Positions 25,054 to 32,045 of a stretch of DNA of 64,000 bases are shown here, one piece after another. The position numbers were made by a program, and so were the translations under genes. The stretch comes from an uncultured Prevotellaceae bacterium (lineage in GTDB: Bacteria; Bacteroidota; Bacteroidia; Bacteroidales; Bacteroidaceae): NCBI GenBank assembly GCA_946534585.1, contig CAMNCV010000070.1, positions 1-64,000 of the forward strand, read 5' to 3'. The notes under the pieces were generated by a model. The model worked only from the letters and a program-made list of their open reading frames with translations. It did no database searches and had not been told where the DNA came from. Every line of letters begins with the position of its first letter. Within the stretch, counting starts at the first letter, position 1.

Positions 25054-26604
25054 TCAGAGACTTTGGTCGATGCGGTCGCTGAGTGCGGCATAACGCTCTG
25101 CATAAAGATGGCGAAACCAAGATGCGATGTCTTTGTCCTCGCCCTGTTGGGAGTATTCCTCGTAGGGGATGCGACGACCTACCTCTACATGGAAGATGCC
25201 GCGACGCAGATACTTTCCGCCTTTGGGCAGACAGCGACCAGGGGCGTATTCCAACAAGGGAACGATGTCGAGGTGGAGTTCGCGGGCTATGGCGAAGGCA
25301 CCCTTGCGGAAACGCTGCAGGGTGCAGTCGGGCGAACGGGTACCCTCAGGATATATGGCTATGCTGTAGCCGCGCTCAACGAGCGAGCGCAGGTCGGGCA
25401 TGATTTTGTCAATTCCTTGAGTGACGTTGTAGTACTCGGCATGGCGCACGGCGAAACCGAAGTAGGGACTGTTCCATACCCAGTCGTTGGTAAGCAGCGA
25501 CAGGCGTGGCGACTGCGAGAGCATAGCCATGAGGTCAAACGTAGATTGATGGTTGCAGATGACTACGGCGGGGCGCTCATAAGTCTCGCCCACGGAGTTG
25601 TCGGTGTGTATCTTTACACCTGGGATGCCGTGCCATCGCATCACCAGCTGACCGATGAAGTGGAGCAGGCGATGCAAACGCCGCGTGCATTGCTCCTTGT
25701 TGCGGGTGAATTTCACGACAAGGGCTGAGCAGGGCAGTAGGAAAAGCAGCGTCCAGAAAAAGAAGAAAAGCAGGGAATAAACGGTTCGCACGGCGGTCAT
25801 GACGATGCGCAGCAGGCGCAGTGGCAGTCCGTAGAGTAGGGCAAGGAAGCATAGGACGGTGTTGAGCAGGGTGATACGCGTAAAGTCATAGACGGGACGG
25901 AAATGCGACACGCGTTCTTCCTTTGGCGGATAATCCACGCGCACGGGTACGCTTCGGAGGCTCACGCCGTGCCATGCTGAGAAGACAAGTAGTTCGAGTT
26001 CGGCCTCGTAGCGCGATGTCAGCAGGCATAGCCCATGGAGTTTGTGCAGCGGATAGAGGCGAAAACCAGTCTGGGTATCACGCAGTCGTATTCCAGTCTG
26101 CACGCAAAACCAGAAGTTGCTGAAGGCATTGGCAAACTTGCTGCCACTGGAACGCTCCATGGTGTCGAGCCCCTGGCGCTCGCCTATGAGCAGTGCGCCG
26201 GGATGTTGGATGTTGGCGCGGAGCATCAATGGTATGTCCTCGGGGAAGTGTTGGCTGTCGGCATCGAGCGTAATGGCATAGGCAAAACCTGCTTTCAGGG
26301 CGTGGCGGAAACCGGCACGCAGTGCACTGCCCTTGCCGCTGTTGCGCTTCAGCGTAACCACGGTGATGCCCTTGATTTGCGAAAGGATGGTACTGGTATC
26401 GTCGGTGCTGCCATCATTGACCACGATGACATCGAGACACTGTCGCTTCGTGCGCTCAATGATGTTGGCTATGGTGCCTTGGTTGTTGTAGGTTGGTATG
26501 ACAACGCAGATGCCCCGGCGGCGCATTCTGGTGAGTTGTGCGTCGTCAAGGGACGGTGGGGTAGGGTGATTGTAGGGTGATGTCACAGCGTTGTTGTCGT
26601 ACAT
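25054..26604 (-). CDS. Glycosyltransferase 2 / lysophospholipid-type acyltransferase fusion
   Basis: The 516-residue product joins two enzymes. Residues about 30-240 form a DPM1-like family 2 glycosyltransferase (VVIPTYNNQGTI; VVNDGSTDDT; the metal site LDADSQHF at 113-120). After a hydrophobic section (about 245-295) comes an acyltransferase of the PlsC/LPLAT type with the catalytic NHQSTFD (351-357, HX4D) and EGTRS (420-424). Similar fusions occur in aryl polyene and flexirubin-type clusters, where they are thought to glycosylate and acylate the lipid anchor. It is the last gene of the minus operon, its start overlapping the dehydratase-like gene by 22 nt. It converges with the exporter operon across array B. 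Confidence 0.88.
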   Translation of the reverse strand: MYDNNAVTSPYNHPTPPSLDDAQLTRMRRRGICVVIPTYNNQGTIANIIERTKRQCLDVIVVNDGSTDDTSTILSQIKGITVVTLKRNSGKGSALRAGFRHALKAGFAYAITLDADSQHFPEDIPLMLRANIQHPGALLIGERQGLDTMERSSGSKFANAFSNFWFCVQTGIRLRDTQTGFRLYPLHKLHGLCLLTSRYEAELELLVFSAWHGVSLRSVPVRVDYPPKEERVSHFRPVYDFTRITLLNTVLCFLALLYGLPLRLLRIVMTAVRTVYSLLFFFFWTLLFLLPCSALVVKFTRNKEQCTRRLHRLLHFIGQLVMRWHGIPGVKIHTDNSVGETYERPAVVICNHQSTFDLMAMLSQSPRLSLLTNDWVWNSPYFGFAVRHAEYYNVTQGIDKIMPDLRSLVERGYSIAIYPEGTRSPDCTLQRFRKGAFAIARELHLDIVPLLEYAPGRCLPKGGKYLRRGIFHVEVGRRIPYEEYSQQGEDKDIASWFRHLYAERYAALSDRIDQSL

Positions 26605-26951
26605 GTAATGGTGAGTTTTGCGTAGATGAAGCGTTTGTCTTTGAATACAACACTATATTCAGCGCTATCAGACAGTTGTTGTATGCTCACTGTGATTTCA
26701 TCGGTGTCAGAGGGCGATAGCACATGAAGGAACTTCACACCCCTTGCGCCTGATAAAGCAAGCGGAGACGCATGGCAGAGAGAAATCAGTTCGGTGGCAA
26801 TCTGTATGATGCAAGCCCCGGGAGAGATGGGGACTGTGGGGAAATGTGCCTTGAAGACAGGACACTCACTGAGCAACCTGATGATAAAAATATAACCATC
26901 GCCGACCGTATCACGACTGACGATGGTGTACATATAATCTTTCAGTATCAC
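26583..26951 (-). CDS. ApeI-like hotdog dehydratase
   Basis: The 122-residue protein contains CPVFKAHFPTVPISPGACIIQ (about residues 30-50), close to the HFPxxPxxPG motif of FabZ/FabA-like and ApeI-like 3-hydroxyacyl-ACP dehydratases; the catalytic histidine would be His36. It would remove water from a 3-hydroxyacyl chain carried by an ACP, giving the double bonds of a polyene or an unsaturated fatty chain. The length is that of a single hotdog unit. It overlaps the ACP gene by 4 nt and the GT2-acyltransferase gene by 22 nt. Thioesterase activity is the alternative, since both share the fold. Confidence 0.75.
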   Translation of the reverse strand: MILKDYMYTIVSRDTVGDGYIFIIRLLSECPVFKAHFPTVPISPGACIIQIATELISLCHASPLALSGARGVKFLHVLSPSDTDEITVSIQQLSDSAEYSVVFKDKRFIYAKLTITCTTTTL

Positions 26952-27208
26952 TTCTTGCGATTTTTTGCTACGTAATCGGCTATCGTGCTGATACTCTTGA
27001 ATATCTCCTTGCCTTCGGCTGCGTTGGCAAGACGAATGCCATAGTTCTTCTCAAGCAGCATGATTATCTCAAGAGTATCAATGGAGTCAAGACCTATGCC
27101 GTCGTCGCCGAAGAGTGGTGCGTCTGCATCAATATCTTCGTTGGTCAAGTCTTCGAGATTTAGAGCCTCACGTATCTTGGTCTTTAGTTCTTCTATCAGA
27201 TTTTCCAT
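26948..27208 (-). CDS. Acyl carrier protein, second of the locus
   Basis: This 86-residue acidic protein has the ACP pattern with GIGLDSIDTLEI; Ser42 in DSI is the phosphopantetheine attachment site, with isoleucine in place of the usual leucine. The sequence FGDDGIGLDSID resembles the ACPs of aryl polyene and related type II clusters. It lies 15 nt after the ApeP-like gene and overlaps the ApeI-like gene by 4 nt. It would carry the growing chain for the neighbouring reductase and dehydratases. With the ACP at 19225 the locus has two carriers, as aryl polyene clusters do. Confidence 0.9.
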   Translation of the reverse strand: MENLIEELKTKIREALNLEDLTNEDIDADAPLFGDDGIGLDSIDTLEIIMLLEKNYGIRLANAAEGKEIFKSISTIADYVAKNRKK

Positions 27209-27223
27209 TGTCGTATGATTGTT

Positions 27224-27691
27224 TTATTTTATCGCTATTGTTATGTCGGCTGTCAGCAGTTTCCGGCCTTGACACGTAGTGTGTGCCGTAGCTTTCATTG
27301 CGCCTTCCATCTCGTGTTTTATCGTGATGCTGGTGGTTATCACGCTGTCAGCATGTGGCAGGGCGTGTATGTCAAGTTGCTTTATCGAAGCTACTACGCC
27401 TATGCTGATGTCGCGCTGCAATACGTATTTATTTATGTAGCCTATGCGTGCGGCGCAGGTCTGGGCAAGGTTTTCGATGAGTCCAGAGGCATTGAGCGTG
27501 TCGTCTTTGACAAATAGATTGTCCGTCCGAATTAGAGTCTCGGTTGTTGTTTGCACGCCACTATGGAAAGTCAGCGTATCTACCATCAGGTATGGTTCGC
27601 GCTGTGGCAGCAGTTCGCGTATGTCGATGCTGCGTAGGAAGGCTTCCGAGGGGTTGCTTAAATCTTCCTGTGTGTCAGGTCGCGTGTTCAT
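27224..27691 (-). CDS. ApeP-like/FabA-type dehydratase-like protein
   Basis: The 155-residue product contains IRELLPQREPYLMVDTLT (about 28-45), the opening motif of FabZ/ApeP-like hotdog dehydratases, followed by ASGLIENLAQTCAARIGY (about 88-105), where the E-x-x-A-Q helix is conserved. The usual catalytic histidine of the HFPGxP motif is not visible, so it may be a non-catalytic partner or use another residue. In aryl polyene clusters ApeI and ApeP-type proteins work together as a dehydratase pair, and both occur here around one ACP gene. It lies 12 nt after the methyltransferase gene. Confidence 0.75.
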   Translation of the reverse strand: MNTRPDTQEDLSNPSEAFLRSIDIRELLPQREPYLMVDTLTFHSGVQTTTETLIRTDNLFVKDDTLNASGLIENLAQTCAARIGYINKYVLQRDISIGVVASIKQLDIHALPHADSVITTSITIKHEMEGAMKATAHTTCQGRKLLTADITIAIK

Positions 27692-27703
27692 TGGCGGCGG
27701 TCG

Positions 27704-28810
27704 TTAGTCCTTTAATCGACAGACGATGATGCTGTGACCCTGACCTAAATCGTCATGTATGGCTTCTATTTCAAGTCCTGCAGACGTAATGCACTGCTCC
27801 ATATCCTCGGTATTATACATCTTGCTGTTGCCGTTGGCTATGGCTGTGAAGTAAAGGCTGGTCATGGTAAGGCAGAAAGCGGCTGTCTCGAAGCGCTGAC
27901 GATCCCACAGAGTTTCCATGATAAAGAGGCGCGTGTCAGCCGTCATTGCGCTTTTTGCACGAGTGAGGATGCTCGTTATCTCGTTCATTGAAAAACAATC
28001 GAGGAACTGACTCATCCATATTGCGTCAAGACCGCTTTCGCATTGTGGGAACATGGCATTGCCGTCAAGCAGGTTGATGCCGTGACCTTTTATGCGCTCA
28101 GCACCAGGCTTGCCATTGATATTGGTGCGCATCATCTCTATCTGCTGCGGCAGGTCGAGTACGGTGACCTCTACCTGTTGGTCGTGGGCTACGCATTGCA
28201 GTGCCCATTTTCCAGTGTTGCCACCAACGTCATAGAGCGAACGTACATGGTAATGGCCGAAAACTATCTCTAATGCTTCGGGGAATGAGGAGTCGCTGTA
28301 GAAATGGTCAAAACCAAACCAACTCTTCTGTACTTCCTCTGGCAGTTGCGAAAGACCTTCATAAACCGTTGGCCATGCTCCGAAGTGCTTCAGACCTTCG
28401 GGCTTGCCGTTGCGTAGCGACTCGTCAAGATGAAACCATCCCTCGTAGTTCACGTCGTGATTGAAGTCGATGTTGATGCGCGTGGCGGGGTCGTTGAGCA
28501 GAAACCATCCAGTCTTTGACAATGTATAGCGCTCGGTGGTAGTATCTACGAGTACAGTACCGATACACAACGAGGCTTCAAGCAGGCACTTGACAGCATA
28601 GTCGCTGAGTTGAGTCTTGCTGACAATATCGTAGCGCGTAAGACCATCGTCGGCATCGCGAAGCATATCAAAGATACCGTATTTCACCATAAGCCGTGAG
28701 GCTTGAAACACCGCAGGGCCCCATGTTATGAACTCTGCCATACGCTGTGCCTCGCGAGCAGATAGTTGTTCACGAGTATATCGTTTCTCTAAGTCTGGAG
28801 ATAAGTGCAT
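27704..28810 (-). CDS. SAM-dependent O-methyltransferase
   Basis: The 368-residue product has an N-terminal winged-helix dimerisation part (about 25-110, WGPAVFQASRLMVKYGIFDML... and LSDYAVKCLLEASL) and a Rossmann methyltransferase domain with motif I YDVGGNTGKWAL (about residue 197) and VTVLDLPQQIEMMR. This is the architecture of plant-type and bacterial small-molecule O-methyltransferases. In an aryl polyene or dialkylresorcinol pathway it would methylate a phenolic or carboxyl oxygen. It lies in the operon between the FabG-like reductase and the ApeP-like gene. A repeat tract of 100 bp separates it from the reductase gene. Confidence 0.82.
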   Translation of the reverse strand: MHLSPDLEKRYTREQLSAREAQRMAEFITWGPAVFQASRLMVKYGIFDMLRDADDGLTRYDIVSKTQLSDYAVKCLLEASLCIGTVLVDTTTERYTLSKTGWFLLNDPATRINIDFNHDVNYEGWFHLDESLRNGKPEGLKHFGAWPTVYEGLSQLPEEVQKSWFGFDHFYSDSSFPEALEIVFGHYHVRSLYDVGGNTGKWALQCVAHDQQVEVTVLDLPQQIEMMRTNINGKPGAERIKGHGINLLDGNAMFPQCESGLDAIWMSQFLDCFSMNEITSILTRAKSAMTADTRLFIMETLWDRQRFETAAFCLTMTSLYFTAIANGNSKMYNTEDMEQCITSAGLEIEAIHDDLGQGHSIIVCRLKD

Positions 28811-28858
28811 GTCAGCGTTGGTTCTACGTTAATACTTAGTCCTTAATTACAAGTGAAG

Positions 28859-28961
28859 CATTATGCATTACAAATTATGCATTACAAATTATGCATTATG
28901 AATTATGCATTATACATTATGAATTATGCATTATACATTATGAATTATGCATTATGCATTA
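28859..28961. repeat. AT-rich tandem repeat reaching the fabG-like stop codon
   Basis: About ten copies of the word ATTATGCATTA with variants (CATTACAAATT, CATTATGAATT) are arranged in tandem. The TAA stop of the reductase gene (28959-28961) is its last part. The same word occurs at 43525-43578. Confidence 0.85.
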
Positions 28962-29690
28962 AGTGTAAAGTCCTCCGTTGATTGACACAACCTCGCCCGT
29001 GATGTATTTAGCCTTGTCAGACAAGAGGAAGCAAACGAGGTCGGCAACCTCCTCCGGTTTGCCGAAACGCTTGCATGGTACCTGCTGCTTCAGCGTGTCA
29101 ACGTCAAGGTCCTTAGTCATGTCACTCTCGATAAAGCCAGGTGCTACGGCATTTACTGTCACACTGCGTGCTGCCACTTCCTGCGCAAGAGCCTTGGTGG
29201 CACCGATGATGCCAGCTTTGGTAGCACTGTAGTTGGTCTGCCCAGGCAGGCCTTTCAGTCCTGAGAGAGAGGCCATGTTGACGATGCTGCCACCGTGCTT
29301 GCGCATCATCATCTTAGGCAATACCTTTCGCGTGACATAATACAGTGCATCGAGTGAGGTGTTTAATACGGCGTGCCAATCTTCTGCCGGCATCATAAAC
29401 ATCATGTTGTCGCGACGAATGCCTGCGTTGTTCACAAGATAGGCTATGTAATCATCTGGGTGTTCCTGCTCCCATTTATCCAGGGCAGCGTCAACAGCTT
29501 CCATATTGCTGACATCACACTTCATCAGTTCTGCCTTCACACCTTGTTGTTCGCAGAGCGATTTCACTTCCTCTGCGGCAGCGTCGCTTGACTGATAGTT
29601 GATTACTACGGGTATTCCTTGCTCTGCGAGCTTCAGGCAGATGGCGCGGCCCAGACCGCGTGAGCCTCCTGTTACTAATGCGTATTTCAT
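28959..29690 (-). CDS. FabG-like 3-oxoacyl-ACP reductase
   Basis: The 243-residue product is a classical short-chain dehydrogenase: cofactor motif TGGSRGLG (7-14), NNAG (about 87-90), catalytic Ser, Tyr and Lys in NMASLSGLKGLPGQTNYSATKAG, and C-terminal ITGEVVSINGGLYT typical of FabG. It would reduce the 3-oxo group of ACP-bound chains with NADPH; ApeQ of aryl polyene clusters is this type. It is the first gene of the minus operon that runs to the GT2-acyltransferase gene. The gap to the methyltransferase (28811-28958) is filled by a tandem repeat that starts at its stop codon. A primary fatty acid role cannot be excluded, but the context argues for the special pathway. Confidence 0.85.
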   Translation of the reverse strand: MKYALVTGGSRGLGRAICLKLAEQGIPVVINYQSSDAAAEEVKSLCEQQGVKAELMKCDVSNMEAVDAALDKWEQEHPDDYIAYLVNNAGIRRDNMMFMMPAEDWHAVLNTSLDALYYVTRKVLPKMMMRKHGGSIVNMASLSGLKGLPGQTNYSATKAGIIGATKALAQEVAARSVTVNAVAPGFIESDMTKDLDVDTLKQQVPCKRFGKPEEVADLVCFLLSDKAKYITGEVVSINGGLYT

Positions 29691-29708
29691 TGTCTCATAT
29701 TATTAGAA

Positions 29709-29805
29709 GTGAAGAGTGTATAGGGAAGAATTCAAATTACCATGTCGTAGGTAAATACTTACAGATGTTATCTGTAACTTGAATTCTTCGCTTTACACTC
29801 TTCAC
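29709..29805. repeat. Inverted repeat between fabG-like and PL10 genes
   Basis: Arms 29709-29735 and 29779-29805 are 27 nt each, complementary at 25 positions (GTGAAGAGTG ... GAATTCAA type). The word GTGAAGAGTG also occurs inside the GT2 gene at 57563-57602. No T-run follows, but it could end transcription of the PL10 gene. Confidence 0.7.
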
Positions 29806-29812
29806 TATATTG

Positions 29813-31675
29813 TTAGAATTCTTGTCCGATGGCGTTATACTTCTTGCCGTTCTTCTCTATGACGAATTTGCCGTTCTCCATGCGTTTCACAGCGTTGGCC
29901 TTTGTTTCTACGGCATATACCTGCTCAACGCCTGTGGCATCAACAGCATATACGGTGATGATAAGGCCGCACTGCTTGCCTCCCAGTTTGAATGTCAGTG
30001 AATTCATTGCTGGCGTTGAAAGCGTAATCGTATGACTGACATAGTTTGGATCGGAATCGCTTGTCTCCTTCTGTGGGAATACGTATTCTGTGGCAGCGTA
30101 GCCAATGCTGTCCTTGCCGTCGATTATCAGAGAGTCGATGTTAGAGTCTGTACCTGTATAGTTGTCATAACCATAGAAGGTTACCTTCGTGGCAGCCAGT
30201 CCCTCTGGCAGGTTGATGGTGTATTTGATGCCTTGGGTGTATTTGACGGTGTTGTTCTTGCCAGTGCTATAGGTCTTTGAACCGTGGGAGTTGCTTACCG
30301 TGAAACCGTTGTTGAAGTTATATATAGCACCGGTGTTTGTACTCGTATTTGTCGTGTTTGATATCTCATACGGTGTAGCGTTGCCGGCGGTATTGATGAT
30401 GTCCATCTTCTGCTTCCATGCAGGGTATTCCGTATGTATCACCTTGTAGGGGTCGTTGGTCATGAACCAGTATTTTGAACGACGCAGTGCGTTGAGCGAT
30501 GTAGGCACCTTGCAGCCTTTCCAGTCAACGATGCTGTCGGCATCCTCATAGTTATAGAGGAAACGATAGAATAGGTGTGGGTAGGTATCGTCATAGATTG
30601 CCATGATGGGCTGATACTCCTTTGTGGCATCATACGATTTTGATGCTATCTCATATTCAGTGTAGGTGTAGGTGTGCAGGTTCTGATAGTATGAGCGTGA
30701 TTTACCGCGGTTTTGCAGTTTCGTAAAGAATTTGTTGTAAACCGCTGTGCCGCTCTCACCACCGAGTTGTATGAATCTTGCCCATACGTCGCAGTTGGTG
30801 GTTTCAAATATCAGACGGTCAGCCTCATTGGCACTGTTGGTGCAGTTCTGCACAGAAGCATTGCGCTTGTATGCGTGCTCGTCAAGCCATGCAATGGCTG
30901 TAGTGATGGCATTCTGCAGTTTTTCCGATGGACTGTCAACAGTCATCAGGAATGACAACAAAGATGCGGATTCACTGCCACTTATTGATGGCAACTCGTG
31001 TGGACGACCTTCCATTGGCAGATAGGTGATAGTGTCGTGCTGAGCACCCCATGCGGCAGGTGTGCCGTTGTCGTCATATTGGCATTTGAGAATACACTCA
31101 AGGCCACGGTCGAATGCGACTTTACACTTGTTGCGAGTATTTTCGTTAACCATATCGGCGAAGTCGCCTTTGTTGTTATACACATCGCGCAGGAATTTCA
31201 TGACATTAGTCATCAGGTCATCGTTGAATGTAATGTAATCCTGATATGAGCCGTTACCGCTGCGCGGCCAGTACTGTCCCCATCCGCCACAGGTCATCTG
31301 TGAAGCAAGTATCATGTTGACACCCTTGGCAAACGAGGTGCGCAGGCTTTCTGTCTTGCAGTTCTGATAAACCTTAGCAAGGAAACGAAGTTCCTGAGTT
31401 GTGGCTACGTTGTCAAGACATGAGTGTTCTGCTTTTGCACCTGCAGAGCATGCCGAGTTGTATTCGCTGTCAGACATAGTGGATACCTCAAGATTTTTCA
31501 TCCATCCACCATTATTCTTCTGTATAGCCACAGTCTTTGCAGCTAATGCCTGTGCTTCTTCACTGGCATACCATTCTGCGCTTTGCTTGCCTGCACAGAT
31601 GTTACTCCATACGCCTGCGCTTGTGCTAAGGCATACTGTCATACAAGTGACGAGTGTGATAAATATTTTCTTCAT
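29813..31675 (-). CDS. PL10-type pectate lyase with C-terminal tail
   Basis: The 620-residue product has a signal peptide (MKKIFITLVTCMTVCLSTSA) and PL10 hallmarks: NNGGWMKN (about 54-61), CGGWGQYWP (about 129-137), ITFNDDLMTNVM (about 148-159), WGAQHD and GRPHELPSISGSESA. These enzymes cut polygalacturonan by beta-elimination with calcium. Residues about 440-590 form an extra beta-sandwich, perhaps pectin-binding. The end ENGKFVIEKNGKKYNAIGQ matches the tail of the GLUG protein at 11.4 kb and may be a type IX signal. With the GH105 gene at 5.4 kb and the GH140 fragment next to it, it suggests past or present pectin use, but no SusC/D pair is nearby. Confidence 0.9.
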   Translation of the reverse strand: MKKIFITLVTCMTVCLSTSAGVWSNICAGKQSAEWYASEEAQALAAKTVAIQKNNGGWMKNLEVSTMSDSEYNSACSAGAKAEHSCLDNVATTQELRFLAKVYQNCKTESLRTSFAKGVNMILASQMTCGGWGQYWPRSGNGSYQDYITFNDDLMTNVMKFLRDVYNNKGDFADMVNENTRNKCKVAFDRGLECILKCQYDDNGTPAAWGAQHDTITYLPMEGRPHELPSISGSESASLLSFLMTVDSPSEKLQNAITTAIAWLDEHAYKRNASVQNCTNSANEADRLIFETTNCDVWARFIQLGGESGTAVYNKFFTKLQNRGKSRSYYQNLHTYTYTEYEIASKSYDATKEYQPIMAIYDDTYPHLFYRFLYNYEDADSIVDWKGCKVPTSLNALRRSKYWFMTNDPYKVIHTEYPAWKQKMDIINTAGNATPYEISNTTNTSTNTGAIYNFNNGFTVSNSHGSKTYSTGKNNTVKYTQGIKYTINLPEGLAATKVTFYGYDNYTGTDSNIDSLIIDGKDSIGYAATEYVFPQKETSDSDPNYVSHTITLSTPAMNSLTFKLGGKQCGLIITVYAVDATGVEQVYAVETKANAVKRMENGKFVIEKNGKKYNAIGQEF

Positions 31676-31739
31676 GTTTGTAATTTTTTGTTTTTTGTAT
31701 TAAAGTAGTGTTTTCAATGGTAAAGTTACGCTTTTTTAT

Positions 31740-31985
31740 TTAGATATGTACCACGTTGAATCCGTTCTTTGCGGCAGTCTCAAGATAGTTCTTTGCTCCG
31801 CCACGGTCAAGGCTTTGTGGTAAGAGCCATCCTGTGTCGCCGAGCCAGAAGAATGGCGTACCATCCTTATATTGCAGAAACCTTTGGTTTGCAGATACCT
31901 GCAATTCCCACGTCTTTGCAGCATTTGCTGTCAACGTAGCGGCAGACAGTAGTAAGGCTGCGAATATATGTAGGTATGGTTTCAT
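31740..31985 (-). pseudogene. Truncated GH140/DUF4038-like N-terminus
   Basis: The frame gives an 81-residue product with a signal peptide (MKPYLHIFAALLLSAATLTANA) and then WELQVSANQRFLQYKDGTPFFWLGDTGW, the recognisable N-terminus of the DUF4038/GH140 (apiosidase-like) family, whose members are about 450 residues. It stops after NGFNVVHI, so the catalytic barrel is gone. The remaining 3' part is absent between it and the PL10 gene (64 nt). It is most simply a deletion remnant. GH140 acts on rhamnogalacturonan II side chains, in line with the neighbouring pectate lyase. It starts immediately after a 22-bp tandem repeat. Confidence 0.75.
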
Positions 31986-32045
31986 GCGAGTATCTATGCA
32001 GACTGTTGCGAGTATCTATGCAGACTATTGCGAGTGTCTATGCAG
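31986..32045. repeat. Tandem repeat, 22-bp unit, touching a stop codon
   Basis: Two full copies of a 22-bp unit (GCGAGTATCTATGCAGACTG plus TT, with one G/A change) and 16 bp of a third. It fills the whole gap between the YfhO-family stop (32038) and the GH140 fragment start. Confidence 0.85.

Noticed and set aside
5365..31985. GH105, PL10 and GH140 fragment as one polysaccharide utilisation locus
   Set aside because: GH105 is 24 kb away from the others, separated by unrelated operons, and no SusC/D pair or sensor-regulator is present.
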